From the NCBI RefSeq assembly GCF_002943755.1, contig NZ_MQUB01000001.1, positions 2,831,653 through 2,895,652 of the forward strand: DNA of 64,000 nt. Reading direction: 5' to 3'. Made by a program: the position numbers and the translations under genes. The stretch comes from Aureitalea marina. Its GTDB lineage: Bacteria; Bacteroidota; Bacteroidia; Flavobacteriales; Flavobacteriaceae. Each line of letters opens with the position of its first letter. The stretch's first letter is position 1. This document shows, in pieces, positions 37,680-47,437 of this stretch. Under the pieces are notes generated by a model that saw only the letters and a program-made list of their open reading frames with translations, was not told the DNA's origin and did not search any database.

Positions 37680-40600
37680 ATCAATTTTTACAAAGTACAT
37701 GTCTAACTCTCCTTTTCCCTTGGCATGGATCTTTCCTCTATACTCACATTTGATGGCATGCTTGACAAGCTGATAAGTGGGATCTGAAATATTTATTCTA
37801 CCTGGCTCTCCTGAAGACTCCATCCTGCTTGCCGTATTTATGGTATCTCCAAAAAGATCATAGTTGAATTTCTTCTTTCCAACAACTCCAGCTACTATAG
37901 GGCCGGAATGTATACCAACCCTCATATTCCATTTTAGCTCATGTTCCTTATTTCTCTTCTCCAGGTAGGATAACATTTTTTGTGCGGCTCTGATACAATT
38001 AATAGCATGCTCTGCCGTCTCCTCCTCAAGCCCGTATGCGGCAACATACGCATCACCAATTGTTTCAATTTTTTGAATACCAGTCTCCTCAACGATTTCA
38101 TCGAATCGTCCAAAAATGTCATTGAGTTCATCGACCAGAGTAATGGCCGGGACGGATGCGACAAGCTCAGTAAACCCTTTAAAATCGGTCATAAGAATAG
38201 TTACATTCTTATGTCTTTTGGGAATCACGCTTCCCGTTTCTTTTAGTTCTTGAGCGATTTCTTTAGGTAGAATATTGAGTAAAAGACTGTCCGATTTCTT
38301 TTTTTCTTGAATTAATTCATTGGTCCGCTCCAGAACGGTTTCTTCCAACTTCACCTTTTCAGCAATGAGTTTTCGTTCTCTGTATTTACTAAAGCTCCTG
38401 AAGCCAAACAGAAAAATAAGCATATAGGATGCATAGGCCCAGAGTGTTCTATACCAAGGTGGTAGAACAGTAAATGAATACGTTAATGGTTCCGACCAAA
38501 CCCCACTTGGACTTTGAGAACGCACGTAAAATGTATAATCTCCCTCAAAAATATTTCCGAAAGTCGCAGAGGTCTGGTTTGATGGAGGACTCCAAGAGTC
38601 GCTGTATCCTTCCAACTTAAATTGATAATTAACGAGTTTTGGATCAGCAGGCTCGATGGCACAAAATTCAATAGTCAAGTTGTTATGTGAATAAGGTAGT
38701 ATCAAATTTTGCGGAATGGAATGAAAAGGGCTAACAGCATCAAATGCCAGGTCCTTGTATCTTGACCTTAACTCCGATCTTTCTTTGCTACTCAATGGTT
38801 TCCCATAAGTGGTGATCTCTTCAGAAATTGATGCATCCACTGTATAAGCTGAATCGATGTTAGATTTTTGAGCGGTCGTAACTAACTTTAAACTTCGCCA
38901 GGAAATATTTTCGTTATTGATCTTAACGGCAGTGAGCGTATTATTGGGCGGACGTTTATTTTTTGAAAGCTCTTTGTAATCCATACGGACTAAACCACTT
39001 TTTTCTGAGCCTGTTGCTATCCAGAGCACACCTTTTTTATCTAAATAGATACCCTGTTGTCCCCGATTGACATCTTTGATCTGATAACCAGTACTAGTGT
39101 TGTAAATTTCAAATACAGGTTTATACTTGGATAATTCACTATTTGAAAGTGTGTTATGCACCTCAATATGAAGACTTACTGAGTTATTTTGAAAGTCATT
39201 TTGTTCCGGGTTGCTGTCAAACCCCTTAAGCATTGCAATGCCGTTATTGGTTCCTATTACAATATGGCCTTCTTCAGATAAAGCCACTTGTGTGATGACA
39301 TCATCGGGTAATCCATCTTGGATTGTAAATTGGTGGAAAGAATCTCCATCAAATCGGTACAAGCCCTTCCCGTAACTGCCTAACCAGAGATTCCCTTCTT
39401 TATCCTCAAGGATGGATTTAATGTCTACGTCACCTGGTCCGTTCTCGCCATAGTAGTTGATAAAGGAGTGACCATTATATCTGCTAATGCCACCTCCCGT
39501 ACCAAACCAGAAATCTCCATTTTTATCTTTTGTTATACAATATACCTCATTGTTTACAAGCCCATTCCTATTCGAGAAATTAGTAAAAGACTTTCCGTCG
39601 AATATGCTTATTCCTTTAGACGTAGCGATATATAAGGAGCCGTTTGGGTTATGATAAATGAAATAAACCGTATCAGATGGCAATCCTTGATCCTTGGAAA
39701 ATGTCGTAAATGATTCTCCATCAAATTTCACAAGTCCATTGCCAGGGGTATTGCCGTAAGTACCTAACCAGACATTACCTTTGTTGTCCGCTTCCATAGA
39801 CCAAAACATGGAAGATGGCAGACCTTGTTGTCTTCCAAAATTTAAAAAATGAAAACCATCAAATCGGCTCAGGCCATTCGAGTTTCCGGCAAACCAGAGA
39901 TAACCTTCGTCATCCTGAACAATACTACGAACACTTTTATCAATGATGCCCTGTTCTTGAGTGAAATTGATGATGGCATCTCCTGAATATTTGCTTATGC
40001 CTGCATCTGTTCCAAACCAAATATTGCCGCTAGAATCTTCGATAATATTATCTATTTCATTATTCTTCACTCCTTTTGAACTATTGATTGAAATGAAGTT
40101 TGACCCATCAAATTTAAGTACCCCTTCACCCCGGACCACAAGCCAAATATTGCTTTGGCTATCCATAAATATTACAGTGCTCTCATCCGGAGTGAATTTT
40201 TTATCGATAGGATAATAACTGAATTTCTGGTCAATAAGTTTCGCAAGGCCTAAAGGAGACCCTATCCAGATAGCTCCATCTGGGTCAACAATTATTTTTC
40301 TTATCGGTTTGTACAGTGGATCGATCTCATCGGTTATATGAGTAAACGTTTGCCCATCGTAAATACTCAATCCATTTTCAGTACCTATGAATAATTTACC
40401 CTGTTCATTCTGGGCCAATGCATAGGCGCTATCACCCGAAAGACCGTTATTTTTTGAATAAAGAGTATTGCCATCCTCAGTGTGATGGATAAGTCCATTT
40501 TCAAGGGCAAACCAAAAAGTTCTATCCTTGTCTTGTAGAATATCATATACTCTGCTTTGATTATACACAGTTGTAAAACCTGCACCATCGAATTTGGAAA

Positions 40601-41201
40601 CGCCTTCTATGGTGCCTATCCATATATTCCCTTGGTGATCTTCTGTGATGGCAAAAATTTCATTACTTAACAGTCCTTGAGCTTTTGTATATCTGGTGAA
40701 ATCTTTTCCGTTGTATTTGGTTAGACCGCCAACAAATGTTCCGAACCAAAGGTTGCCTTTTGAATCTGCAAATGAACAAGATGTTACGTCTACGGCCACA
40801 CCTTCTTCGGTAGAATAATTTCGAAATACCGTCGAGAATTCTGCCTTGACCTCCATAGGAGGTTTTAGCTGGGTTTCTGGATACAATGGATGAAAATCAG
40901 GACTGCTGGATGAAACCGTTTTTGGAATTTCAATCTTCAATGGTTCAGGCCTGTTTTCTAGCCATATGGGTTTAGGTCGCAGACTGTCCGATAGATCAGC
41001 GAAGAGAATGGTGTCTGGTGAGACTATATTAACCTGAATGGATTGTTGTTTACCTGCAAGTTCAAACTCTTCATGGTCTTGCTTACATCCTGCAAGAGCG
41101 ACAATTGCTAAAGTAGCGTACAGACAATACGATAGCTTTGAACGAAAAGAGAGGACATCCCTCATCATGCTTACTAATATAGTTTTTGTTTTGCTGGACA
41201 T
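37674..41201 (-). CDS. lipoprotein-type two-component-regulator propeller fused to a class III nucleotide cyclase
   Basis: 1175 residues. A lipoprotein signal (ATLAIVALAGCKQ) follows either the ATG at 41201 or one at 41165. Residues 120-700 are tandem propeller blades with the repeated GNIWIGT/GNLWFGT pattern, at least twelve copies. A Y_Y_Y domain follows (YQFKLEGYSDSWSPPS), then one membrane helix and coiled coil (VLERTNELIQEKKKSD), and a C-terminal cyclase domain (990-1175). That domain has TDFKGFTELV and TIGDAYVA as metal-binding Asp sites, and NYDLFGDTINTASRMES. Normally these propellers feed a histidine kinase; here the output is a cyclase, so a periplasmic ligand probably controls cytoplasmic cyclic nucleotide. 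The specificity pair is KIE (guanylate-like) and YDLFGD (adenylate-like). Confidence 0.93.
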   Translation of the reverse strand: MSSKTKTILVSMMRDVLSFRSKLSYCLYATLAIVALAGCKQDHEEFELAGKQQSIQVNIVSPDTILFADLSDSLRPKPIWLENRPEPLKIEIPKTVSSSSPDFHPLYPETQLKPPMEVKAEFSTVFRNYSTEEGVAVDVTSCSFADSKGNLWFGTFVGGLTKYNGKDFTRYTKAQGLLSNEIFAITEDHQGNIWIGTIEGVSKFDGAGFTTVYNQSRVYDILQDKDRTFWFALENGLIHHTEDGNTLYSKNNGLSGDSAYALAQNEQGKLFIGTENGLSIYDGQTFTHITDEIDPLYKPIRKIIVDPDGAIWIGSPLGLAKLIDQKFSYYPIDKKFTPDESTVIFMDSQSNIWLVVRGEGVLKFDGSNFISINSSKGVKNNEIDNIIEDSSGNIWFGTDAGISKYSGDAIINFTQEQGIIDKSVRSIVQDDEGYLWFAGNSNGLSRFDGFHFLNFGRQQGLPSSMFWSMEADNKGNVWLGTYGNTPGNGLVKFDGESFTTFSKDQGLPSDTVYFIYHNPNGSLYIATSKGISIFDGKSFTNFSNRNGLVNNEVYCITKDKNGDFWFGTGGGISRYNGHSFINYYGENGPGDVDIKSILEDKEGNLWLGSYGKGLYRFDGDSFHQFTIQDGLPDDVITQVALSEEGHIVIGTNNGIAMLKGFDSNPEQNDFQNNSVSLHIEVHNTLSNSELSKYKPVFEIYNTSTGYQIKDVNRGQQGIYLDKKGVLWIATGSEKSGLVRMDYKELSKNKRPPNNTLTAVKINNENISWRSLKLVTTAQKSNIDSAYTVDASISEEITTYGKPLSSKERSELRSRYKDLAFDAVSPFHSIPQNLILPYSHNNLTIEFCAIEPADPKLVNYQFKLEGYSDSWSPPSNQTSATFGNIFEGDYTFYVRSQSPSGVWSEPLTYSFTVLPPWYRTLWAYASYMLIFLFGFRSFSKYRERKLIAEKVKLEETVLERTNELIQEKKKSDSLLLNILPKEIAQELKETGSVIPKRHKNVTILMTDFKGFTELVASVPAITLVDELNDIFGRFDEIVEETGIQKIETIGDAYVAAYGLEEETAEHAINCIRAAQKMLSYLEKRNKEHELKWNMRVGIHSGPIVAGVVGKKKFNYDLFGDTINTASRMESSGEPGRINISDPTYQLVKHAIKCEYRGKIHAKGKGELDMYFVKIDG

Positions 41202-41257
41202 TTATGGTGCGTAGAATTTAAGCATTATACCAGAAAGCCTTAAACAAACTTTTTTAT

Positions 41258-41297
41258 GCCCAACGATTGATTAAATGACCTTGAGACATTGTTGGCC
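41258..41297 (-). repeat. short attC-like site
   Basis: On the minus strand GGCCAACAATG...CGTTGGGC: a RYYYAAC left box and GTTRRRY right box 40 bases apart, in the same orientation as the other sites, 57 bases upstream of the propeller-cyclase gene. Confidence 0.45.
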
Positions 41298-41471
41298 ATT
41301 CGGAATTTTTATTCCACAAATACAGTCTCTGTTTGATTTTTGGTTTCCTTCTTCAATATGTTATTTATAAACCGCTCAATTTCTTCGAGATACTTCGTGT
41401 AAATAATAATGTTTTCTTCAAAAACCTTCTTTAAGTATAATGGGCAATTTAGTGCCCTTTATACATTGTGA

Positions 41472-41665
41472 GCAAACGTTTTCCCTTTGGAATCGGTCCG
41501 AGGGTGTAAAGACTAAAGATTTATCCTTAATTCACTTTTTTAACGTAATCTGTGGCTTTATACCCTTCGACATTATTGCGTACTTCACCGATAGGGCCAT
41601 AGTGACTCATGAGTATGTAAAACTATCCTTTTCTGTTTGTCTGAATTTTTATTAGGAATATCAGA
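41472..41665 (-). pseudogene. C-terminal fragment duplicated from the DUF1254/DUF1214 gene
   Basis: This stretch is a near copy of 45545-45745. It encodes FYILMSHYGPIGEVRNN then VEGYKATDYVKKVN and a stop, against FNILMRHYGPSDEVREN and the same ending in the intact gene at 45600. Downstream bases (AAACGTTTTCC, TTTGGAATCGGTC, GTGTAAAGACTAA) are also shared. A TAG interrupts the frame just upstream and there is no N-terminal part. It is a leftover of a duplicated cassette end. Confidence 0.8.
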
Positions 41666-41700
41666 CACAACAAGCTGTCGGAGATGTTTAACTTTGGGTT

Positions 41701-42405
41701 TTAGTGATTAAGTTCTTCATCTAATAATTCTATCAGTAATTCAATTTGGTCAATTGTAAGTTGGTATGCATATTCCTTATCCGAACTAATAGAAATGGCC
41801 GACATAAAATAATTTTGAAAATCGATCCCAAAAAGTTTGTCTGAATCTCGAGTGGAAAGATCATAAAACTTGATGGATTTAAATATATCAGGCCCAAAGA
41901 AGCTAATTATCTCAAAATGAATTTCTTCAGTTCTATTTACAAGTATATAGGCCTCTTCTAGTTTCTGGATCTGCTCCAGAATAGCTGTATTTTTTAATAG
42001 TTTCGATTCTCCACTATTTAATAAATTTTGATAAATGGTACTGCTTCTGTTAAAATCAGAATATTTTGAGAGTTCAAATACTATTTTTCCGAGAGTATCA
42101 ATTTTCTCTCGATCATTTTGTTCTATAATATTGGACGCATACCAATACTTTTCGATTAATTCTTTATTTTGAGTGGTGCAATGATTTAATGTGGTCATAT
42201 CATTGACAACCTGTTGTTTGATATTTTCGTATACAGAAATTGCCGCTTTTTCTTCAGCACGCTTACTATTTCTGTCATTGAGATATAGGGCTATTAAAAT
42301 ACCTAAGACTACTAAGATAATTTCTCCAATTGCATATTTCAAGTACTTGCCTATTTTTCCTTCTCCTAGTGAGTTTTGTCTGTTTTTTCTAAAGAGTTTG
42401 ATCAT
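41701..42405 (-). CDS. DUF6090 family membrane-anchored protein
   Basis: 234 residues. The N-terminal signature MIKLFRKNRQNSLGEGKIGK then YLKYAIGEIILVVLGILIAL with LNDRN is diagnostic of this Bacteroidota family: a basic start, one membrane helix, then a coiled helical domain. No enzymatic motif. Such genes are frequent in variable regions and are often multicopy; function unknown. It lies downstream of the TPR-cyclase gene on the same strand with 137 bases between. Confidence 0.85.
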   Translation of the reverse strand: MIKLFRKNRQNSLGEGKIGKYLKYAIGEIILVVLGILIALYLNDRNSKRAEEKAAISVYENIKQQVVNDMTTLNHCTTQNKELIEKYWYASNIIEQNDREKIDTLGKIVFELSKYSDFNRSSTIYQNLLNSGESKLLKNTAILEQIQKLEEAYILVNRTEEIHFEIISFFGPDIFKSIKFYDLSTRDSDKLFGIDFQNYFMSAISISSDKEYAYQLTIDQIELLIELLDEELNH

Positions 42406-42542
42406 TGATTAGCTTTTGTTTATCATGAAGCACAACGTCTTGTATGTGAACCGTTTTAATGGCTTAAATCCCTTGCTGAAAATAGTGTTTTTATTTCCAT
42501 TTTGAAGCTTATTACAAACCTCCAACCTAATGAATTTTGAAA

Positions 42543-44696
42543 CTAAGTTGATTTCAATTTAATGACTTCAACAGGCTCCGATCTGCCTTTGAGTTGTATT
42601 GGACCAAGCGATTCAAAAGTGTAGTTTTCAATGTCCTTAAGATCATTAAGCACTTCTTTAGATAGAAGTAATTCCGATTTAAACTGCTTGTTCAACTGCT
42701 CGATTCGCGATGCTAATATGACCGTGTTTCCGGTCACGGAATATTGCCTTCTTTTAGCAGTACCCACATTTCCCGTTACGATTTCTCCTGTATGTAATCC
42801 AATACCAATTTTGGTATCAAGTAATTGACCAGATGAACATCGCTCCTCGAGCTCTTTGAGTATTTCCAAGGATGCATTAACTGCATTTTGGCTGTGATTT
42901 CCCGGGGAGGCTGGGGCTCCGAAGGATGCTAAAAATCCATCTCCCATAAACTGGTTGATGATGCCATTATGCTCGCTAATTATATCAATCATAAAACCAA
43001 AAACGTCATTTTGATATTGGTTAATTTCTGCAGCATCTCTTGTTTCAGAAAAGGGCGTAAAATTTCTGATATCCAGAAACATGATACAGGCACGCAATTT
43101 ATTAGCTCCAGATTTGTAAGAATCGGATAATAGCTCTTTGGCTACTTCTGGAGAGACTTGCTGACTAAACAAGGTCATGGCTTTTTTCTTATTTTCTATT
43201 TCGAAGGCATTGCGCTCTTTTAAGTACCTGTTGGCTGTTTGCTTTTGTCGGTAACCATAATAAATGACACCAAGTAAAAGGATAAGTAATATGGCGCCTA
43301 TGATCAATGCATCCTTGGTGTTTTCTGATTTTTCTAATTTTATTTTATCGATCGCTTGCTTTTTTGAGAATTCCAGGCTGTCCGCTAATAGTTCTTTTTT
43401 AAACTCCATTTGTTGAAGTTTTGTTGCGGTTTCTTTGAGATTAAGACTATCATCTAGAAGTCTTCTTTTTTCCAAATAAAATAAAGCTTCATTTACTTGG
43501 CGTGTCTTTTTAAAAGCATCATACAGACATTTACAAGCATCTCTTTGCGCCAAAAGATCATTGATAGATACAGCCAATTGGTATCCTTCTTGGCAGTTTT
43601 CTATGGATTTAGAGTAGTTGTCTTGGGCAAGATAAACCACTCCAATATTGATTTTGGACCGAGCCATGCCATTTTTGTCATTGACCGTGTTTTGAATGTT
43701 TAAGCTTTGAGTGTAATACTCCAATGCCCTTTTATGATCACCAAGATTATTGTAGACAAGTCCAATGAAGTTAAGGTCGTCCGCAATACCAGTTTTATTA
43801 TCGAGTTGTTCATTAATGGCTTTGCTTTGTTTAAAATAGTCCAGAGCTTGATCGTAATCCCCTTGACTTTGTGATATACGTCCAAGATATTTGAAGATTT
43901 CAGATCGCCTGTACTGGTTGCCTTGGTCTTGATAAAAATTCAACGCGTCATTAAAATACTCCAGCGCTTTAATAGTATTACCTTGGTCAAAATAGATCGC
44001 TCCAATATTGATTTGAAAATCTGCAATACCACTTTGATCTCCCAACTGTTCGTTAATCCTTAGCCCCTTATTATAACAATTGATCGCTTTTGGGTAATTA
44101 CCTTGAATGTTATAAATGAACCCAGAACCTGCAAGAGAATTAGCAATACCTTTTTGGTAATTAATCTGCTGGTTAATTTCGATGCTTTGATTGTAATACG
44201 TCAGTGCTTTTGTGTGATTGCCAGTTCTCCTGTAAATAATGGCCATATTGTGAAGCGTACTGGCAATATTTTTCTTATCGTTTTGTTTTTTATAAAGCTC
44301 TAAACCCTTTTCCTGAAATTCCATTGCTTTGGAATACTCACTTTTATTCTTATATACAATACCTTGAATGTTATAGCCAAAATTTTTGGCTTTTGGATAT
44401 TTATTATCCTCCCCATATTTCACAAGATTTTTTGCTAAAACAAGGGCAGAATCTGGTTTCGAGTATAGATATCCTTCCCAGATATATTTATAGTAAGCTT
44501 TTGCACGAACCGAGTCTACTTGAACTTTATCTTGCCATATTGCGTACAATGAGTCGAGTCGGGTTTGCGCATTTGCGCTGATCCCTGAAGAATAAAATAG
44601 TACTATTAAAATGAGCCATTTAAGACTCACATAATAATTTGTGGTTTGAAATAATATCGGTATTCGAATTCGAATATCTAGTAGTTCGGTGGTCAT
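42543..44696 (-). CDS. TPR-repeat class III adenylate/guanylate cyclase
   Basis: 717 residues from the ATG at 44696 (a TTG eight codons upstream is also open). Signal or anchor helix (LKWLILIVLFYSSGISANA), then nine to ten TPR units (about 70-400; repeats such as KALEYFNDALNFYQDQGNQYRRSEIFKY shortened here), a coiled segment, one membrane helix (DALIIGAILLILLLGVIYYGY), and a cyclase domain at about 520-717 with FLDIRNFTPFSE, FMGDGFLASFGAP and YSVTGNTVILASRIEQL. The topology places the TPRs outside and the cyclase inside, so envelope binding probably regulates cyclic nucleotide output. Confidence 0.92.
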   Translation of the reverse strand: MTTELLDIRIRIPILFQTTNYYVSLKWLILIVLFYSSGISANAQTRLDSLYAIWQDKVQVDSVRAKAYYKYIWEGYLYSKPDSALVLAKNLVKYGEDNKYPKAKNFGYNIQGIVYKNKSEYSKAMEFQEKGLELYKKQNDKKNIASTLHNMAIIYRRTGNHTKALTYYNQSIEINQQINYQKGIANSLAGSGFIYNIQGNYPKAINCYNKGLRINEQLGDQSGIADFQINIGAIYFDQGNTIKALEYFNDALNFYQDQGNQYRRSEIFKYLGRISQSQGDYDQALDYFKQSKAINEQLDNKTGIADDLNFIGLVYNNLGDHKRALEYYTQSLNIQNTVNDKNGMARSKINIGVVYLAQDNYSKSIENCQEGYQLAVSINDLLAQRDACKCLYDAFKKTRQVNEALFYLEKRRLLDDSLNLKETATKLQQMEFKKELLADSLEFSKKQAIDKIKLEKSENTKDALIIGAILLILLLGVIYYGYRQKQTANRYLKERNAFEIENKKKAMTLFSQQVSPEVAKELLSDSYKSGANKLRACIMFLDIRNFTPFSETRDAAEINQYQNDVFGFMIDIISEHNGIINQFMGDGFLASFGAPASPGNHSQNAVNASLEILKELEERCSSGQLLDTKIGIGLHTGEIVTGNVGTAKRRQYSVTGNTVILASRIEQLNKQFKSELLLSKEVLNDLKDIENYTFESLGPIQLKGRSEPVEVIKLKST

Positions 44697-44880
44697 GGTA
44701 TTAAAGAGCTTTTTCTGCAATTTAATCTATGTGCATTCGACAAACAGAAGAAATTGTGATTTCAATTCAAATCGGCCAAAGTCACCATCGTGTTAAATTT
44801 GATTTCTCGTTTTATTCAATTTTTTAGTGGAGATTTTTAAGATTTATTGCCAATGGCTTGTGTTGTGGCTAGTACCGTTT

Positions 44881-45414
44881 TTATTTTTTCTTATCGTAAG
44901 TCAATATTTGAAGTCCGTCCGAAAAGGATTCTATGTCAGTTAACTTCCAACTTTCATTGGCAGTTGAAGAACCGAATAACTTCGTCCCACTTCCGAGTAC
45001 AACAGGGTTCAATTTGAGTTTCAATTGGTCAATCAGACCGTTCTCCAATAACCAACCAGCAAACTGTCCGCCACCACACAGATAAATGTCAGTTTTTGCG
45101 TTTTGTCTAATTTCATTCACTCTATCAACACTTATTTCCTCGATTTTTACAGATTCAGAGAGGTTATCAATTTTTAATGAATTCGAAAAAATATGATGCC
45201 CCATCTTAGGATAGGCAGGTTGTCCTGGTTCAAGTCCGTATTGAAATCCAAATTCATAAGTTTTTCGTCCCATTATAACTGTTTCGAAATTCGCGAGATC
45301 TGATAGATATTTCTCAACTCCTTCACCTTGTAAAAAGAATTTACTTATATCGTCATTTTCTCCTGCGATATATCCGTCTAAGGAGCTCGCAACGTAATAA
45401 ATTATCTTTTTCAA
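44881..45414 (-). CDS. RibD/dihydrofolate-reductase-like family protein
   Basis: 177 residues from a TTG at 45414 (reads KKIIYYVASSLDGYIAGEND). A GTG at 45459 is also in frame, but it lies inside the attC-like right box and adds a non-conserved tail. Family features: SLDGYIAG (8-16), TVIMGRKTYEFGFQYG, DIYLCGGGQFAGWLLENGLIDQL (NADPH-site GGG), and LNPVVLGSGTKLFG. These NADPH-dependent reductases resemble RibD-C/DHFR; substrate unknown. A CACAAC box just after the stop pairs with the GTTGTG upstream. Confidence 0.85.
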   Translation of the reverse strand: MKKIIYYVASSLDGYIAGENDDISKFFLQGEGVEKYLSDLANFETVIMGRKTYEFGFQYGLEPGQPAYPKMGHHIFSNSLKIDNLSESVKIEEISVDRVNEIRQNAKTDIYLCGGGQFAGWLLENGLIDQLKLKLNPVVLGSGTKLFGSSTANESWKLTDIESFSDGLQILTYDKKK

Positions 45415-45453
45415 AAAGTTTGTTTCTTTGGTTGCCTGACTGTTTTGTGTATT

Positions 45454-45545
45454 CGTCACAACGGTTTGGCTATGACTTATTCGTGAAATGTCTATCCGAT
45501 CACATGAATCTCGTAAACTCGATTTCGGCGGGCCACATGGCCTGG
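45454..45545 (-). repeat. attC-like site upstream of the RibD-like gene
   Basis: Plus-strand CGTCACAACGGTTTGGCTAT then GACTTATTCG: right box (minus strand GTTGTGACG) and the conserved CATAGCCAAACCG inner box. The left box near the end of the DUF1254 gene is not clear. The right-box core GTTGTG is complementary to CACAAC after the RibD-like gene stop. Confidence 0.55.
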
Positions 45546-45599
45546 TAAACGTTTTCCGTTTGGAATCGGTCAGGCAGTGTAAAGACTAACGATTAATCT

Positions 45600-46625
45600 T
45601 TAATTCACTTTTTTAACGTAATCTGTGGCTTTATACCCTTCGACATTTTCCCGTACTTCATCGCTAGGGCCATAGTGGCGCATGAGTATGTTAAATTTTC
45701 CTGTAGTATTTCCTTCTCTGATGGGAATATTGTTGGGCATATCGTCACAACCAAATCGTACGGTAATAGTCCCATCCTCGTTGATCACAGGATCCATTTC
45801 GCTAGAAATATTAGCCACATCATTGAACATATAGCCATTGGCGTTATACACCGTTACAGACCAAAAGTATTTGTTTTGCGGATCGAGAAAAGTCATTTCA
45901 TAGCACCCCTCGGTATCCATGAAACCGGAAGTTTGATAAATATTATCGACCACCATGGCACCACCCCAACCACCGGCAGCACCTATATAGTTCATATAAG
46001 TTGTTTGTCCGCTTTCTTTATTTCCAAAAGCTTTTGATTGGTCATAACCCTTCACAAATACTGCATTTCCTTCGGCTTCTAATTTTTTAAAGCTATCCAG
46101 ATCCCATTCCTTCATAACGAAGGGATTGTTACTTACAGCTTCTATAGGGAGATTTTTTCGGGCATTGTCTTCGAGGGCCCTGACTATAACAAAAGCATGA
46201 TCCGTTTTTGCTGTGATCTTATGCTTTCCCGGTCCATAGATCATAGGTTGTGTTTCGTGATTTTCATCAACAATCTGAATACTGACGTAACGCTCTGTCT
46301 CTGGTATAGTTATAAAAGCATCTTCTGATACATCAATAACTGCAGAAGAATAATAAGTATCCCTGTTCATTCTGACCACCAACTGTTCGTCCGGATTACT
46401 GCTCGGAGTAGGCATTTCGATAAATTTGTTTACTCCACCTGCTCTCTCTACGATCATACCCATACGCAAATTGCTGTAAGCGGTAGGGAAGTTTTCCTGA
46501 GTTACAATTATTGCCGTTGGCTCGTCATTAGTTGACTGATTTGAGTCTTTTTTCTCGGTAGAATTGCAGGAGATCAACGTTCCTAAAACCAGTGTTCCAA
46601 TTAAAATGTGACTAAATAGTTTCAT
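45600..46625 (-). CDS. DUF1254/DUF1214-type lipoprotein
   Basis: 341 residues, lipoprotein signal LIGTLVLGTLISCNS (Cys20). The mature protein has the DUF1254 pattern (TAYSNLRMGMIVERAGGVNKF, MNRDTYYSSAVIDVS, YVSIQIVDENHETQPM) and the C-terminal DUF1214 pattern (KYFWSVTVYNANGYMFND, TVRFG, FNILMRHYGPSDEV). Function unknown; many members are periplasmic. Its C-terminal 65 codons plus downstream bases are duplicated as a fragment at 41.47 kb. Confidence 0.88.
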   Translation of the reverse strand: MKLFSHILIGTLVLGTLISCNSTEKKDSNQSTNDEPTAIIVTQENFPTAYSNLRMGMIVERAGGVNKFIEMPTPSSNPDEQLVVRMNRDTYYSSAVIDVSEDAFITIPETERYVSIQIVDENHETQPMIYGPGKHKITAKTDHAFVIVRALEDNARKNLPIEAVSNNPFVMKEWDLDSFKKLEAEGNAVFVKGYDQSKAFGNKESGQTTYMNYIGAAGGWGGAMVVDNIYQTSGFMDTEGCYEMTFLDPQNKYFWSVTVYNANGYMFNDVANISSEMDPVINEDGTITVRFGCDDMPNNIPIREGNTTGKFNILMRHYGPSDEVRENVEGYKATDYVKKVN

Positions 46626-46805
46626 TTTTCTGTGTGTTATAATTCATGAATAGATTTTTGCAAACGTGTTCGTTTATGTTTCTTTAAGCAATCATGCGCA
46701 GTGATATTTCACGGTGAACATAAGCTGGCAAATTACAGCTGATTTCCTCTGAGGAATTGAGCTGTAATGAACTATGCATAGTGTTGTGCCTTGTGCTATT
46801 CGAGT

Positions 46806-47345
46806 TCAAGTTTCATTTGTTTTTCTTTCATTTACAATAACGAGGACTCCAAAAAATAGCTCAATGATTCCACCTGTGATCCCACCAATATGAAAAGGTT
46901 GGTTTGAAATCAAACAGTACATCCCGGCTATTGTTAAAAAAAGTCCCAAAATCCAATAGAGCTTCATTCCGTAAATGGATTGAAATACAAAATATCTTAC
47001 GCCAATTATCATCAGCATAATTGGGAAAAACCACAGTTTTTGTGTCAGGAAAACTGAATAGGCTATGAAGAGACCAATAAACAATATTGCGGTACTTTCG
47101 ATGGCCAACTTTGCGAGAGGATTATTATTTTGGTGTTTTCCACTTCTATTCAAGAGCTTTGCAGAAATTACTCCCAAAGGAAAAATTAGCATTCCACCTA
47201 TAAAGAAGATCAAAATACTGGTTTCTCGGGTTAGATACATACCAGACAAACCCGAAATTAGCCAGATTAAACCTGAAGCTAGAATTCCTGTTCCTCCACC
47301 TAAATAGGCAATTCGCATATCTTTTTGAAATTCTTTAAAGTTCAT
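46806..47345 (-). CDS. five-to-six-helix membrane protein
   Basis: 179 residues. Short charged N-terminus (MNFKEFQKDMRIAYLGGGTG) then helices in pairs (GILASGLIWLISGLSGMYL, ILIFFIGGMLIFPLGVISA, and so on) and a short charged C-terminus. A DUF7010-like layout is possible, but I cannot confirm it. Alone on the minus strand between a DUF1254 gene and a serine hydrolase. Confidence 0.7.
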   Translation of the reverse strand: MNFKEFQKDMRIAYLGGGTGILASGLIWLISGLSGMYLTRETSILIFFIGGMLIFPLGVISAKLLNRSGKHQNNNPLAKLAIESTAILFIGLFIAYSVFLTQKLWFFPIMLMIIGVRYFVFQSIYGMKLYWILGLFLTIAGMYCLISNQPFHIGGITGGIIELFFGVLVIVNERKTNET

Positions 47346-47437
47346 ATAATTTCAGTTTCAGTTAATTCTGTAATTGATCTGCATAAGCCACAACAGTTTC
47401 GTTTAAGAACGCCCTTGTTCATAGTAAGATGAATGGT

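Noticed and set aside
41440-41655. Plus-strand ORF of 71 codons
   Set aside because: It is antisense to the duplicated fragment of the DUF1254-type gene; the minus-strand reading matches a real protein.
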